A stretch of DNA of 64,000 bases from Corythucha ciliata (GCA_038030265.1 CM075942.1:15086029-15150028), one strand, 5' to 3'. Positions 48,101 to 59,946 are shown, counted from the stretch's first letter. Notes: generated by a model from the letters alone, not told the origin. A program made the numbers and translations.

Positions 48101-51100
48101 CAGCACATGCTGATATCACATACCACAAAACTGTCGACGGCCGGACAGTCGCCCCTTGGCAGAGAACTTCGATATAGAGACCCCCCCCCCCTTTGTTATT
48201 GTAATTCAATTTCTCACAATTTTTCAACTTCCCAAAAAGGTGGTCACCTTAAACAAACGTTTTTTTTTACATTTATTTCTAATAATTATTAATTGGGAAG
48301 GTTCATGGTGGTTTGAAGTGACAGCGCAAGTACACGTAATCCCCTTCTTACTCGTAAATCTCTTCATAAGTATTGTTTCGTCTGAAATTTATTTAAGTGA
48401 TCTCTATAAATCTCGAAAGATTTTTTCTTATTTATGGCATAGACCTAAAATATTTTGTGTTTTCCCTCGTGCCTACATGAATCTTCCTGGGGGGAAAATT
48501 GAAGTTATACAGTATTGGTGGAGGGGAAGGTCCTGTTAATTACTGGTTTTAGTTTAACCTTTTTAAAAATTATTTTGCCGCTTTTTCGGTGGCGTTGTTA
48601 TTTTATTTTCTGGCCGTGGGTTTCTTTTTCGTTAATTTAAGTATTTTATCAATTATTTCATTTTAAGCTGCTTTAATGGCATTGCTTCGATGATTGATGA
48701 TTCTAACGCTTTGCACGAAGGGTTACTCAAGTTCACATGGGAGTCGTGACTCAATGGGTTGCGCTTGCCCCGATCATGGGCTGGTAACCGTTACAGACCC
48801 CCCCCCCCCTACTCTCATGTGTACTTGGTCCTAACTGTTTGTACTAACGCGCATCCGATGCCACAATGCTTGAAGGAAAAACCTCTGCTGTTATAAGAAA
48901 CTGAAACGAACCCAATCGCACATTTTATGGACAGTTTTACAGAAAGAGACAATCAAGCCACCACCCCTTTTTCCCTTCTTCCACAATTGCTTTAAAGCGC
49001 TTATTGTTAATTCTCCTGTTTCGCAAATCGGAGATTTTGAGCACCTGCTTGTCGTTGTGTCAAATAATGAAAATCTCGCGTTAAGTTGTTGCTTTGGTAG
49101 TAGAAAAAATGTTTCGTAACGTGATTTTGAGTTCCGACGTGACAACTTCTTCAAAGGAAAAAAAGTCAACGTCATAATAATGTCTACGTTTTTACTTACA
49201 TTCGACACTAGTTTTTCGCTATACGAAAACAAAAAAAAAATGCTTTCATATTTCCACGTTTTGTATGTTTGTGACGGTTTTTGGGGGTGTGTCTTTTTTT
49301 TCGGGGCTTTTGTGCAGCAAGAAGGAGGCCTTAATTCAACCGAGTCGATGACCCGGGCTTTGATCAGCGACGATTCCATCGTTAGGCAAACCAACGCCGG
49401 TCCTGTCCAGCTTGGGTATGTAAATTCGACACCAAAAATGTAGAGAAACCTTCACACCACTCCCATACCTGGCATCCCCTAACCCCTCTCCTTCTTTGTA
49501 ATAGAAAATTTTCCTCTAAAAGATTTTACTTTACCAGCTCGAACCAACCAAGCGTTGTAGTTTATTCATTTTGTCCTTTTTTGAGCAAAAAAAAAAAAAC
49601 AAAACAAAAAAACATGCTGCGGAGCTGATTTGGTTTTTTTGGCTCAGAATTCGCGCTTACAAATAAGGGTTGTACAGGATGTACGACTTTGCCATAATAT
49701 TTTTTTAATTATTGAATGTTTCGCTTTGAAGAATGTAAATATTTGTTTTTTTTTCCTCTTTTTTTGTTGTGCTTACAATAAAAATTTTTTCAACTCTTAG
49801 AGTTGATTTGGAAGGAGCTCGAAAGCTTATGATGAGGTGAGCTTTATAACTGTTGGTTTTCGTATTATTTGAACTGAGTGTTTTTTTAGTTTGTTTTTGT
49901 TATTATTTTTTGAGTATTTTTGAAAGTTTTTAATTTAATTTTAATGCATGGGTTGGTTTTTGTTTATTTTTTTTTATCAGAGCTAAGTTACTCAGTTTAC
50001 TCAGAATGGCCAAAAATGTTTTTTAGGGCAGCTTAAAAGTAATTTAGTCTTTTAATTAGAACCTTACGGCCATTTTAGACCTGATTGTCACGCTATAAAA
50101 TTAACGCCATTTGTTGGGGTTTCCGGGAATAGGTTCGTCGCCGGTGTAATACTGCGCGAGAGAATTCCAGCCTTTGAAAGAATGCTCTGGCGAGCCTGTC
50201 GAGGCAATGTGTTTCTTCGTCAGGCTGAAATCGACCAACCTTTGGAAGACCCATCGACGGTAAGTGTTAATTATAAAAAGTAAGGGCGGCTTATGTCAGC
50301 GCGCGTCATCCCCAATTTGTTTTCCCAGTTTTTTGTGAGTCAACTTTTACTTTTATCTTAAAAAACTTGACGCCCAATATAAATTTATTGAATGCGTTCA
50401 AAGTGAAAGAGTTAAGTAAACGACGCCGAGAGTTATCTGTGAAGGCATTGTTTAATTAAGTCAAATCGCGATAAGGTGTCAGGTAGTAATCTGCCTTTTT
50501 AAATCACAAGTGCAATTTAAAAAATCAACAATTATTTTCCCTTATGAAATTTGAATAATACAAATTTGGTCGGTAAAATATCACCAAATGGGTTAAAGCG
50601 GGTCAAGGGTTTTAGGGCCTCTTGACTCCATTTCCTACAGTGACCCTGCCGCCCGTATGCGGCGAATTTTTCTCGTTTCCTACCCCGTATGTAGATCCGT
50701 CACTGCTTGGAGGGGTCTTTTTTTTACGATTTTTGTTTGATTTACGTTTTTTTTTTTACGAAGTTTTTGCTAATGAATTAATACGTCTTCCAGGGAGATC
50801 AAGTCTTCAAATCAGTGTTCATCATTTTCTTCCAAGGAGATCAGCTTAAAACGCGCGTCAAAAAGATCTGCGAAGGCTTCCGCGCTACTCTCTACCCATG
50901 CCCTGAGGCACCGGCTGATCGTCGTGAGATGGCAATGGGCGTTATGACTCGAATCGAAGATTTGAATACCGTGAGTTACTTTTTTCTCCAACGACTATTA
51001 TTATTGAGTAATGGGCAATCCGACTGCGCAAAAGGCGTGATTGGTTCATACGCCGTGCCCAAGAGCATTGGAATCAGACTCCGAGGACTAATGTGGCCTA

Positions 51101-53656
51101 ATAAACCCACCCACCCCTCGCTTTCCTTCCGCTACAGACAATTTTGTCTGACCGCGTTCTGACCGTCGCGAACCTACTCAATCTCTCTCTCTCTCTCTCT
51201 CTCTCTCTGGGGATCTCCTTAACATGTGGCCAGTACCTAGGCCGTCGCCAGCCCTTTCCTGGCGCGAACCCCATCTTTGGCCCAGATTCCCCAGCAGAGC
51301 CGGTCCCATCGCTCAGCTCGACTGCAGTAACCTCCTTGGCTCCTTCACCCCCTCCTCCAAGTCCAACACGTGTACTGCCTGTTTCATCAAACCACAGAGG
51401 GTTTCCAAATCCTTGCCTCCATCTTCAGCGAAAAACGCTATCCTTCACGAGACTCCACAAAAAATGCACGAGCCTCGAGGGAAATTTACCCATCACTTCG
51501 AGCACAATTTGGTCGACCCCCCCCCCCCCAATTCCTTCTGTGTTCTTAAAACCAATACTCCCGTGATACGTAATAAAACGTGCTCGCCTCACTTCCTCGT
51601 TCCAGGTTTTGGGACAAACGCAAGATCACAGACACCGCGTACTTGTCGCCGCGGCGAAAAATATAAAAAATTGGTTCGTTAAAGTGAGGAAAATCAAGGC
51701 GATTTACCACACTTTGAACATGTTCAACTTGGACGTGACTCAAAAGTGTCTCATCGCCGAGTGTTGGGTTCCAGTTTTGGATATTGAAACGATTCAATTG
51801 GCTCTGCGTCGTGGAACTGTAAGATAAAGCCCAGTTCTGCTTGTTTTCTTCCCTTTTGCAGCCGTTTTCTGTTGTTTTTTTTTAGGAGAGAAGCGGAAGC
51901 TCAGTGCCCCCGATTCTAAATCGAATGGACTCTTTCGAAGACCCTCCAACGTATAATCGAACTAATAAGTTCACTAACGGGTTTCAAAATCTCATCGACG
52001 CCTACGGAGTCGCCTCCTACCGTGAAATAAATCCCACTCCATACACCATCATTACATTCCCATTTCTATTCGCCGTCATGTTTGGCGATATCGGTCACGG
52101 CGCTCTCATGACCATATTCGCGGCCTGGATGGTTTTGCAGGAGAAACCACTTGCGGCCAAGAAAAGCGACAACGAAATTTGGAACATATTCTTTGGCGGT
52201 CGTTACATCATTCTCCTTATGGGTTGTTTCTCCATGTACACCGGTTTCATATACAACGACATCTTTTCAAAGTCGATTAACGTCTTCTCCTCTCATTGGA
52301 CGGTCAATTACAACAAGAGCACCATTTTGGAAAATGAGTTGCTCACGTTGGATCCAGCGACGAAGGACTACGTCTCAACACCATACCCTATCGGTATTGA
52401 CCCGATATGGCAGGTCTGTAGTTTTAGTCCCCCGTCTGACCCCGCCGATTTTATTTGTTATGTTTGGTCCTTCTTTTTTAAGATGGCGGGAAACAAAATT
52501 GTGTTCCTAAACGGGTTCAAAATGAAGATTTCCATAATCCTGGGTGTAGCTCACATGTTGTTTGGTGTCAGTCTGTCACTTAAAAACCACAAGTAAGACG
52601 ATTAATTGTGCCGATTGTTCCGAAGAATCACTAATTACTGTTCTGTTACGTTTCACAGATATTTCAAGAATAACATGGCTATCTACTGCGAGTTCATTCC
52701 TCAGGTTATCTTTCTTGTATTCTTGTTCGGGTACATGGTCCTCCTCATGTTTCTAAAGTGGATGATTTACAGCCCAAAAAATATTGGTAAGTTCAGAAAA
52801 AAGTCTCAAAGGATAATAATTAATATTTTTCCATTATTTTAAGGTCCGGAATTTGTCAAATCGTCGCCGTATTGTGCCCCATCAATTCTCATTACCTTCA
52901 TCAATATGGTCCTATTCAAATCGTCGACCGCTTTCAAGGGATGCGACACTTTTATGTTCAGCGGTCAAGAAGCCCTGCAGAAGCTCCTAGTCATTTGCGC
53001 CCTTCTCTGTGTACCTTGGATGCTTCTCGCTCGAGCCATCATCATCAGTCGTCGACAGAAAAAGCAACACTTACTTTTCAGCAACAATCACGTCGGGAAT
53101 GAGAACGGCGACATCGAAGGTGGCATTACTCCCGCTCAGACTATGAGCGAGGGTGGCGGCGGATCTGGGCCAAAACACGAAGAGCACGACATTACCGAGC
53201 TATTCATTCATCAGGGTATCCACACCATTGAATACGTACTCGGATCTGTCTCTCACACGGCTTCGTACCTTCGGTTGTGGGCTTTGTCTCTTGCTCACGC
53301 CCGTAAGTTTTAAAACGCGTCCTCCCTTAGTCATTTCCGTTACTTGACATTTTTTTTTTTTTTTTGTCTTCCCTCCTCCAGAACTGTCTGAAGTACTCTG
53401 GCAGATGGTACTTAGCCGTGGTCTCAAATTCGATAATTGGGTCGGTGGCTTCGTCCTCTGGATTATTTTCGCCATCTGGGCCGTACTGACCGTGGGCATT
53501 CTCGTTCTCATGGAGGGCCTCTCCGCCTTCCTTCACACACTTCGACTTCACTGGGTCGAATTTCAGAGTAAATTCTACGGCGGTCTCGGCTACACATTCC
53601 AGCCGTTCTCTTTCGAACTTATACTGGATCAAGCGGCTCAAGCGTCCGAGGATTAA
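36102..53656 (+). CDS. Vha100: V-type proton ATPase 116 kDa subunit a
   Basis: Membrane V0 subunit that forms the proton half-channels and sets where the pump works. Constitutive exons: 36102-36218, 36296-36472, 45751-45879, 50133-50259, 50794-50970, 51606-51818, 51886-52413, 52483-52592, 52659-52786, 52844-53302, 53382-53656. With exon 49318-49415 the protein is 845 residues; with 46976-47094 it is 852. The start [20 protein letters not shown] is the family N-terminus. The cytosolic half ends near [10 protein letters not shown], then the membrane half begins ([22 protein letters not shown]). The proton-path Arg lies in SYLRLWAL (about residue 745), and the end reads [13 protein letters not shown]. 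The large second intron (36473-45750) is repeat-filled. AATAAA follows at 53962. Confidence 0.97.
37753..38367. mobile_element. Mariner/Tc1-type non-autonomous element with long inverted arms
   Basis: The ends are CAGGGTGTAC and GTACACCCTG, flanked on both sides by TA (37751-37752, 38368-38369), the mariner target duplication. The arms run about 37753-38034 and 38087-38367 and are close inverted copies around a spacer of about 50 bases. Arms translate to near-identical peptides on opposite strands only because they are copies; no transposase is encoded. Confidence 0.8.
39271..39415. mobile_element. MITE with near-perfect hairpin, 145 bases
   Basis: AAGCCCTGTTCACACGAT at the left pairs with ATCGTGTGAACAGGGCTT at the right. 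Pairing continues through CAATGTTTGAAG and TTGCATGCTGG to TTTAAAAACAT at the centre, over 60 bases per arm. Confidence 0.8.
41095..41530 (+). repeat. Dispersed repeat family, copy 3
   Basis: Contains both parts seen separately at 15985-16835 and 18310-18710: GGGAACTTGCACATTT, GAGGGCTCTTCC, TTGAAATCAATCA, TTGAGTGGGGGTTTGATTAC, CACCATCCATCCC and GAAGAACTTTGAA. A G10 run sits near its middle. It may show the fuller form of the element. Confidence 0.65.
42200..44215. repeat. Block of related AT-rich units, possible transposon
   Basis: Phrases such as ATAACTC, CTCGAAAACTAT, CTGAAAGC and TTTTTCTATGA recur at irregular spacing of some 150-350 bases. The right edge is ACACCCTGTATA (44203-44214), like the ends of the mariner-type element. 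No transposase is recognised. The left edge is uncertain. Confidence 0.4.
46976..47094 (+). CDS. Vha100: Candidate alternative exon 4a of V-ATPase a
   Basis: 119 bases following a TTTGCCAG acceptor and preceding a GGTAAAA donor. It codes [20 protein letters not shown] and onward to [17 protein letters not shown]. It enters in phase 0 from exon 45751-45879 and leaves in phase 2 onto FVAGVIL (50133). The human protein also reads LG before FVAGVI here. Because 119 and 98 both leave remainder 2 on division by three, it cannot be joined to exon 49318-49415 without a frameshift and stop. Confidence 0.75.
47270..47380 (+). CDS. Vha100: Candidate optional cassette exon of V-ATPase a (111 bases)
   Basis: Between CCACAG and a GTAAAA donor. 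It is 111 bases (37 codons), phase 2 in and phase 2 out, and open: [18 protein letters not shown] and so on. If joined after exon 46976-47094 it would insert 37 residues before FVAGVIL. The acceptor has a weak pyrimidine tract and no homologue is recalled, so it may be chance. Confidence 0.4.
49318..49415 (+). CDS. Vha100: Alternative exon 4b of V-ATPase a
   Basis: 98 bases after TTTTGTGCAG and before GTATGT. It codes [18 protein letters not shown] and ends GPVQLG, phase 0 in and phase 2 out. Fly a-subunit proteins, as I recall them, have a very similar [12 protein letters not shown]...GPVQLG segment before FVAGVI, so this exon is well supported as coding. Confidence 0.9.
49801..49836 (+). 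CDS. Vha100: Candidate 36-base microexon of V-ATPase a
   Basis: Strong acceptor (TTTTTTCAACTCTTAG) and strong donor (GAG|GTGAGC) enclose 36 bases in phase 2-2 with an open frame ([11 protein letters not shown]). Inclusion would add 12 residues between LG and FVAGVIL. Skipping restores the usual LGFVAGVI. Confidence 0.5.
51182..51208. repeat. (CT)n microsatellite
   Basis: About 13 uninterrupted CT units in the 635-base V-ATPase intron 50971-51605, which holds no gene otherwise. Confidence 0.9.
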
Positions 53657-53961
53657 GAAGTCTCGTAATATTTGTTCCCAAACAAAATGTTTCTTATTTA
53701 AAGAGTTTTTATTTTTACCGGCGAGCGTATTTATTGTACTGTTTCTTCTCAAGAGTAGAGAGGTCTGCCCTTCTCTTCCTAGTGACAATTTAGTGCTTAG
53801 TATGTAAACAAACTGTTTAACTCGTAAAATCGTACTTAAAAGAGAATTTTAGAAAGATTAGTTAAACCAAACTATCCAAAAATGTCTGTGTTGCCTTAAA
53901 ATTTGGCCGTTACATTTAAATTTTAGACCCTCCCCACTCCGAGTGTTTTAGTCCTTCGTAA

Positions 53962-53967
53962 AATAAA
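53962..53967 (+). terminator. Polyadenylation signal AATAAA for V-ATPase a
   Basis: Canonical AATAAA about 305 bases past the stop codon in an AT-rich 3' region. Confidence 0.6.
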
Positions 53968-53999
53968 GTTATCGAGCATTAAACTTCAGCTTAACGTAT

Positions 54000-56440
54000 T
54001 GTTCCCATATCTGGGTTAAACATCGTCGGAATCAGACTGACTATTTTCCTCAATTTTCACGGGAGGGGCTGAAATGCTTGACACTGGCTTGGTCCATGGT
54101 CAATTATTCATCAGTTTCCTAGTTTGAATATTTGACTTTTCTGATCAAGATGACCGGATTATTTGGTGGAAAGGCGCTGTATCTGGGACCAACCAATTAG
54201 TTTTTGAAACGAATAAACTAGTTTGAAGCTAAATCGATCGATATTGTCGGGCTTTAAAGTTGAAAGTTTTCTGCGGGTGGCGTTTAAATTTCACAATTCT
54301 GGTCATAAAACTGGTGGGAGAGAGCTTAATGATTTGCTGTAGAACCGAAAGTTCGGATCCGAGGCGAATATACTAGAACAATCACATTCTTCTGACATAA
54401 AGTTGTTTGAAGATGTCAGTTTTCGGCGAAAAATTTACTTTGGGGATTAATAGACAGTTTCTTTTGGTAAATACACGACCCCATCAGTGGGCAAGATTCA
54501 CGCGTAATGTAAGCTCAAACCTGGTAATTTGAAGGCAAAAACTGACTGGGCAACCCAAAAACTAATCAGTTTTCCACATAATGACCTGAAAAAGTGCATC
54601 GTCTGGCAATTTCCCTTTCAATGCAACTCGCATGATATTTTAGCCAGATTCAGCAATTAAAATATGAGCGGGAGGCATTAGCGTCGGTTTACGTTGCAAA
54701 ACACCTAATATCAGGGGAAAAATTATAATTGAAAATCAAATTTTCGGCTGGTGGTAGGATGAGGACCGTTCGCCTGGACTTTTGTCACGACAGGAAGGTC
54801 ACATAAGCCTGGTACGTAGGTTACTCTACGCCAAGACAAGATTCTGTCTACAAACATACAGGTTTTTGAATGTGCTGAACAACCACTTCCGGGGTCGTGG
54901 TTTTCGAACTGGGGAGTCGAACAATCCAATAAACGAGCCGTTTAAGCGGCTTCACGTCCGATGCCACCGTTTTTGGCCAGCCCCTTCCTGGCAGAGTGGC
55001 TCCTGGCGACGACCTTGACACACTCAATTGACTCAAAAGTAGTACTAAGGTCATTATTTTGAACCTTGGTCGCCTGGTCGAGACGCACTTCAGGTAACCA
55101 CACGGCACGGATTATTCCCCAGAAGTAAACAAATCGAATCCAAATTGAGGACAGAATCTAATCAGTCAGAAAAACTGTCACAAAAACTGCTGGGCACCTG
55201 ATTATTTGTTCTACTATCCTACAAATTGTCAGATGGGGCTAAGTGTTGCCCAAGCGGATTCCAAATCTCCTTTTCACCATCCTACATCCATAAGCATGAA
55301 AACTCAAAAGTCCTGATTTTTCCTTGTTTAAGCTTTCCGGGGGCTCTCTGGCGTGGGGAGGTCTGTCCCCCTTGCCACTATACGCCTCGGCATGCTCTGA
55401 GCGGGATTCAAACCTAGGCACTCTGGGTTGCCCTGAAATCCGAATCAGGTAGGGTGACCAGACGTCCTACTTTCCCCAGACATGTCCTACTTTTTAGAGC
55501 GTCCAGGAACGTTAGGGCTCAAAATTTCCCTCTTTCTTGTCTTACTTTTCGGTCTCAACTTGTAACGTCTAGCCTAGTCCCAACTTTCAAACTGAGGGGC
55601 TTAGTATCTGATACTCACCCCACAAACTAGAGCATTAAACCATCAAAACAGACAATTTGGACAAACATGCGCATTTGGCACTTTAAAAAACCAAATTTCG
55701 TGTGTTTTGCTTTTCACGAATTTTGTGGACTTTCGCTCATTAAAATCCAATTTTGTGGACCGGGCTCCTATAAAACCCAATTTCGGGAACTTGGGTCCTT
55801 TAAACCCTAATTTTGGGGATATTTGCCTGATCAACAATCAAATTTCGTGGCTTTGGCTATTTATAAATTTAGTTTCGCGGGTACAGTTAATTCGAATAAC
55901 TACGAACGGTAGAAAAACAAACTTTGCATTCTTGCGTTTTCAACCTCCAATTCCTCTCTTCCATGACAAACTGTTTCAAATTTGGAATGTTAAAAATCTA
56001 ATTCAACAGATTTTTGTCTTTTTCGGCCTCATATTCGCGGATTTTCACGATTTTTCAACCCAAATTTCGTGGGTTTCGCTCCTACTGAAATCAGTTTCAG
56101 GTTAACTGGCTAATTCATAAATTAATTTGGCTCTTTCAAAAACCGAATTCCCGAATTTGGTTGATCCAAAACCCAACTTTCGTCATTTTGGCCCCTACCC
56201 ATTTCATCTTTCTCGGGTGGCCATCAACTCGAGGGTTTTCCGTAAGTTGAAGAAAAACATAATTTTCCTCTAATAATTTGTAGAATCCATTCTCTCTTAC
56301 TTGCTTGACTTCACAAGGCCGGGGCGGGAGGTTAGCCTCATGGGGCGGCAAAATCAAATTAGGCCCGGGGCGGCAAAAAGCAAGATCCGGCCCGGCCGGT
56401 GCCGTTCGTGGACTTCTCCGCTGCTTTTGATTCTTTGATA
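54000..56440. other. Gene-poor region after V-ATPase a
   Basis: No gene is supported. Contains the degenerate 30-base array at 55640-56110 and otherwise unclassified sequence; open frames of 60-130 codons look like chance or repeat-derived. Confidence 0.7.
55640..56110. repeat. Degenerate tandem array, period about 30 bases
   Basis: About 15 units resembling CCAATTTCGTGGACTTGGCT plus CCTTTAAAAC. This is the same unit as the array in the POLE3 intron (24180-24560). Confidence 0.65.
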
Positions 56441-56582
56441 GTCACCACCACCACCACGACGCTATCGATCGCGGTCAGGTTGACAAGGAGGGCCTGGAGG
56501 GCAAACGACCCTCCTTCACCATGCCGACTCGACAACGACAACAACTGAGCATTTGTCAGTCTTTTATTTGCCCTCCAACCAA

Positions 56583-56819
56583 CCTGACACACCCAACGAT
56601 ATATAAACCTGGATTGCTCACAGTGTCTGGAGGGGCGTGGAGGGGGCAGGTCGTCCCCTGGTAAACAATCACCCTGTCCCTCTCCTTGTATAGTTATGGC
56701 AACATGGCTCTTATTTTGAAACTCCATCCCTCTCATCCACTATGGGAGCTTATTTGATGGCTGTTCTTATCAGCTGTGATGAGCAATCCAGTTCTTTTAT
56801 ATATCGTTGGACACACCTG
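56583..56819. repeat. Inverted pair of TATA-bearing LTR-like segments
   Basis: 56583-56623 (CACCCAACGATATATAAA, CTGGATTGCTCA, CAG) and 56775-56819 carry the same text on opposite strands. Each has a TATATAAA box and they point toward each other. The right copy belongs to the minus-strand gypsy LTR as inferred below. Confidence 0.55.
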
Positions 56820-56852
56820 ACCGCGACCGATAGTCTATTCGAGTCGTAGTAG

Positions 56853-59484
56853 CAGGGGTGGGCAAATTACAGCTTTTTGAGTAATTAATTACAAATTACA
56901 AATTACTTCCAAAAAAGCGGATTAATTACAAATTACCAATTACTTTTCACTTCCACGAATAATTACAAATTACAATTACTGTAATTCAATTACTTTTTCA
57001 ATTACCAATTACCCAAGAGCTGGATTTGTGGAACACGCAAGCGTCTTGCTCTTGATCACTGTCATTTTTTTTGTGCGTCCAGCCAACAATCGAACGTCAG
57101 AACAGATCTTTGAGATAGGAAGCAGGAACAGCATAGCCCCAAGATGCCAAACGCGTCGCATGAGTATAGGGTTGCGAAATGTCCGGGGTCAAATTTGCTA
57201 ACATCCCAGCCTGCGAACTGTCACGGGGAACCCCGGATAGTCATGGTTTGCTAATTTGGCTAATTCGCTAATGGCTGATTCGTGGTCTCGCGATGCAACG
57301 TCCAGACTAAAATTAAGAAAAAAATCGCTGATTCCCGGTACATGGAGGCCATTCTACGCAATTGTGAAAATCAACGCAAAAAGTTTTGTGTAAAGTTGAG
57401 AAAACACGCTATAATATTGACAAATAAAAGACGCTTTCAGGTTAAAATTGGCCAAAAGTGGCAAATTTACAACTGAAATGGCGTAAAATCGCCCATTCGC
57501 GTATGAAAAAGGGAATAGGATGCTGAATGGACGCAAAATTAGCACAAAACGCTATTTCACACTGAAATTGGGAAAAATCGCTTATTTGCAATTTGCAGAT
57601 ATAGAGTTGCGGAAAAACGTTAATTCGCGGAACAAAACCACTAATTCGTGGCAAAAATTGAAAAAATCACCAATTAGCGCAGCTAAAATTAAGAAAAACG
57701 TTAATTTTCACTTCAAATTGGGGGAAAAGTGCTAATGCTCAGTTAAAAATGGGAAAAATTGTTAATTTGCAGCTTAAATTGAGTCAAACGCCGATTCTTG
57801 CCAAAAATTGACAAAATTCAGTAGATAATGCACGGGTTGCATGGAGATGCTACCACGCTGCTAAAATTTAGAAAAAGCGAAAATCTATTGAGAAACATCA
57901 ATAATTCACGAATTAAGTGTCGTGAAATTTATAATTTAAAAATGATGATTTTTTGACAGAAAATGATGGTTAGATTTTTTTGGTTTGAAAAAAAAAAATT
58001 ACATTTATAATTTAAATTCGTACCTTCTGAAGGAATTTTTGTGGCTAAAATCAGAAAAATGGCAAATTCATGCATGGCTATAGTACAATGTTAAAAATTA
58101 CGCTAATTCACGGCTAGAACTGAAAAGAAGCAATAATCTATATCTATAAAAGTTTTATAAAATTGCTAATGCGGTGGTATAATGTGAAAACCCGCTAATT
58201 TGCGGGTAATATTTAGAAAATAAAATAATCAGCCTGGTCAAAATTAAGAGAAAGGTTAATTTTAAGCATAAAAATTGAGAAAATTGCTAATTCGCGGTTA
58301 AGAATGGAAAAAATCGCCATTTTACAGCTGAAATTGCGCCAGACGCCAATTTGTGACTGAAATTGAGGAAATTCGCTAATTCACAGGTTTGAAACGCCAC
58401 GACACGTCGCCGCTACAATTTTAAAAAATCGCTAATTCGCGGTTGAAATTGTGAAAAATTCTTATTTGCACCAAAAACTGCTGCAAATTGAAAAAAAAAA
58501 AAGCCAATTTGTGGCAATAGGTGAAGAAACCGCTAATTCCCGGGTAAACTGAGGAAAATCGCTCATGCGTTGCGTATGGTGAAACAAAAACATCGTAATT
58601 CGTGAAAAGTCCCCCTATTTTGCGGCTAATATTGAGGAAAACACTAAAGAAAAACGTTAATTTCCAGCTGAAACTGAGAAAAGTGCTAATCCCCTGGTAA
58701 AAAGATTAAAAAATCGGTAATATGCTGCTGAAATTGAGGAAAACGTGGATAACTAAGAAACATCGCTCTCAGGATAAAAACGATACTTTGCTGCTAAAGT
58801 TGAGAAAATGCGCAAATTTATGGCTATGGAAGGGGGTGGGGCAAAACCGCTAATCTGCGGCTGAAATTGAGAAGAACGATACACTCGGCCAAAATTGAGA
58901 AAAGCGCTAATTTGCGGGTAGAGTCCAAAAAACGCCCTTAACTGAGAGATTGAGGCTATGATGAGGCCAGCAAGATGTCCAGATTCAAGAGTGTGCTGGC
59001 TGGGTGGAATGATGACTAAAATGTGAAATTACCCGCCTCCTTTCAACCTTACGAGATTTCAATCTGATCCTTCCCCCCCCCCCCCAAGACAAATTCCTAC
59101 TTACGCCACTGGTTTGGCGTTTCGATCTTTGAAACTTTTGTACCGTTTTTCTCAAATTTCAAATTGGCAACCCTAAGCTCGAGGATATCGCTCGTGTCAT
59201 AATTGCTTTGAAACTCTTTTTTTTCAGAGAATTTCATGCAAAAACTCCTCCAAAAGCTCCACGTAAGGCGCGAAATAGTACCCGCTGAGTTTTCGAAGTA
59301 ATATTGGCTCTGAAGATGGAAATGTAATTGGTAATTGTTAATTACAAATTACTTCGAAAAAGTGCTTTTAATTACAAATTATCAATTACAATGGCGTGTT
59401 GTTATCAATTAAAAATTACCAATTACTAATTGTAATTGAATTACGTAATTCAATTACATGTAATTGAATTACTGCCCAGCCCTG
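56853..59484. mobile_element. hAT-superfamily non-autonomous DNA transposon, 2.6 kb
   Basis: The ends CAGGGGTGGGCA and TGCCCAGCCCTG are inverted repeats of hAT type. They are flanked by 8-base duplications CGTAGTAG (56845-56852) and CGTAGGAG (59485-59492), one mismatch. About 150 bases at each end are crowded with AATTAC/GTAATT words, the sort of subterminal sites hAT transposases bind. No transposase is encoded; the middle is a 30-base-period array. Confidence 0.85.
57170..58960. repeat. Degenerate 30-base array inside the hAT element
   Basis: Some 60 units near GCTAATTCGCGGCTGAAATT plus GAGAAAAATC fill the element's interior. Clear 29-30 base steps can be counted at 58286-58390. A C13 run (59073-59085) lies just outside it. 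Confidence 0.75.
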
Positions 59485-59946
59485 CGTAGGAGCAGTATAA
59501 TACGACTAGAAAAGTCGAGTCGATTTTTACTTCCAAACAACTCCCCTACCGGAGCTCAAGATTGCATATGGGAGGACCTTTATTTACGGGCAAAAAATAA
59601 CATTTTGTCAACTGTTCTAGAAGGTGATACTTGTCGAAGTTACAAAAAGGGACAACGACCAGAAAATGTACTAAATGAGAAAATAATGTTCATAAAAAAA
59701 TTAGAAAATAATAAAAAGATGCTGAGCCCCTGGACAGGATCATCTTTCGCCATTTCCCCCCTGTTGTGTCTTCAGAGAAAGAGAATCCCCAAAAATTTTG
59801 GGTAAATATTTTATTCAACGAGAAGTAAACAAAAAGGGGAACAATAATACACATGGCTGAAAAGGTAAGAAGGCATGACAGACGTAATAATCTTCCCCAC
59901 TAATTGAAGTGACCAACAGGAAGGACCTATTCACAGACATAGTCAT

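Larger units (their letters stand above)
56450..59752 (-). mobile_element. Probable 3' LTR of the gypsy element, split by the hAT insertion
   Basis: On the minus strand, a purine tract AGGGGGGAAA (59753-59762) precedes TGGCGAAAGATG, a plausible LTR start. After the hAT copy (56853-59484) the sequence resumes with ACGACTCGAATAG and a TATATAAAAG box, as in an LTR promoter. The far edge is uncertain, and the partner LTR lies outside the window. Confidence 0.45.

Noticed and set aside
48891..49394. 167-codon minus-strand open frame
   Set aside because: Lies antisense to the V-ATPase exon 49318-49415 and to AT-rich intron; no recognisable domain.
51144..51682. Overlapping plus-strand open frames with Pro/Ser-rich proteins
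   Set aside because: Span the CT microsatellite and intron sequence and run into the exon at 51606 in the wrong frame.
53327..53788. 153-codon minus-strand open frame
   Set aside because: Antisense shadow of the last V-ATPase exon.
56359..56736. 125-codon minus-strand open frame between gypsy and V-ATPase
   Set aside because: Falls in LTR-like sequence with a simple CAC repeat; no domain seen.
57170..58960. CRISPR-like regular 30-base spacing
   Set aside because: Units are contiguous and degenerate, with no identical repeats separated by unique spacers, in an animal genome inside a hAT element.
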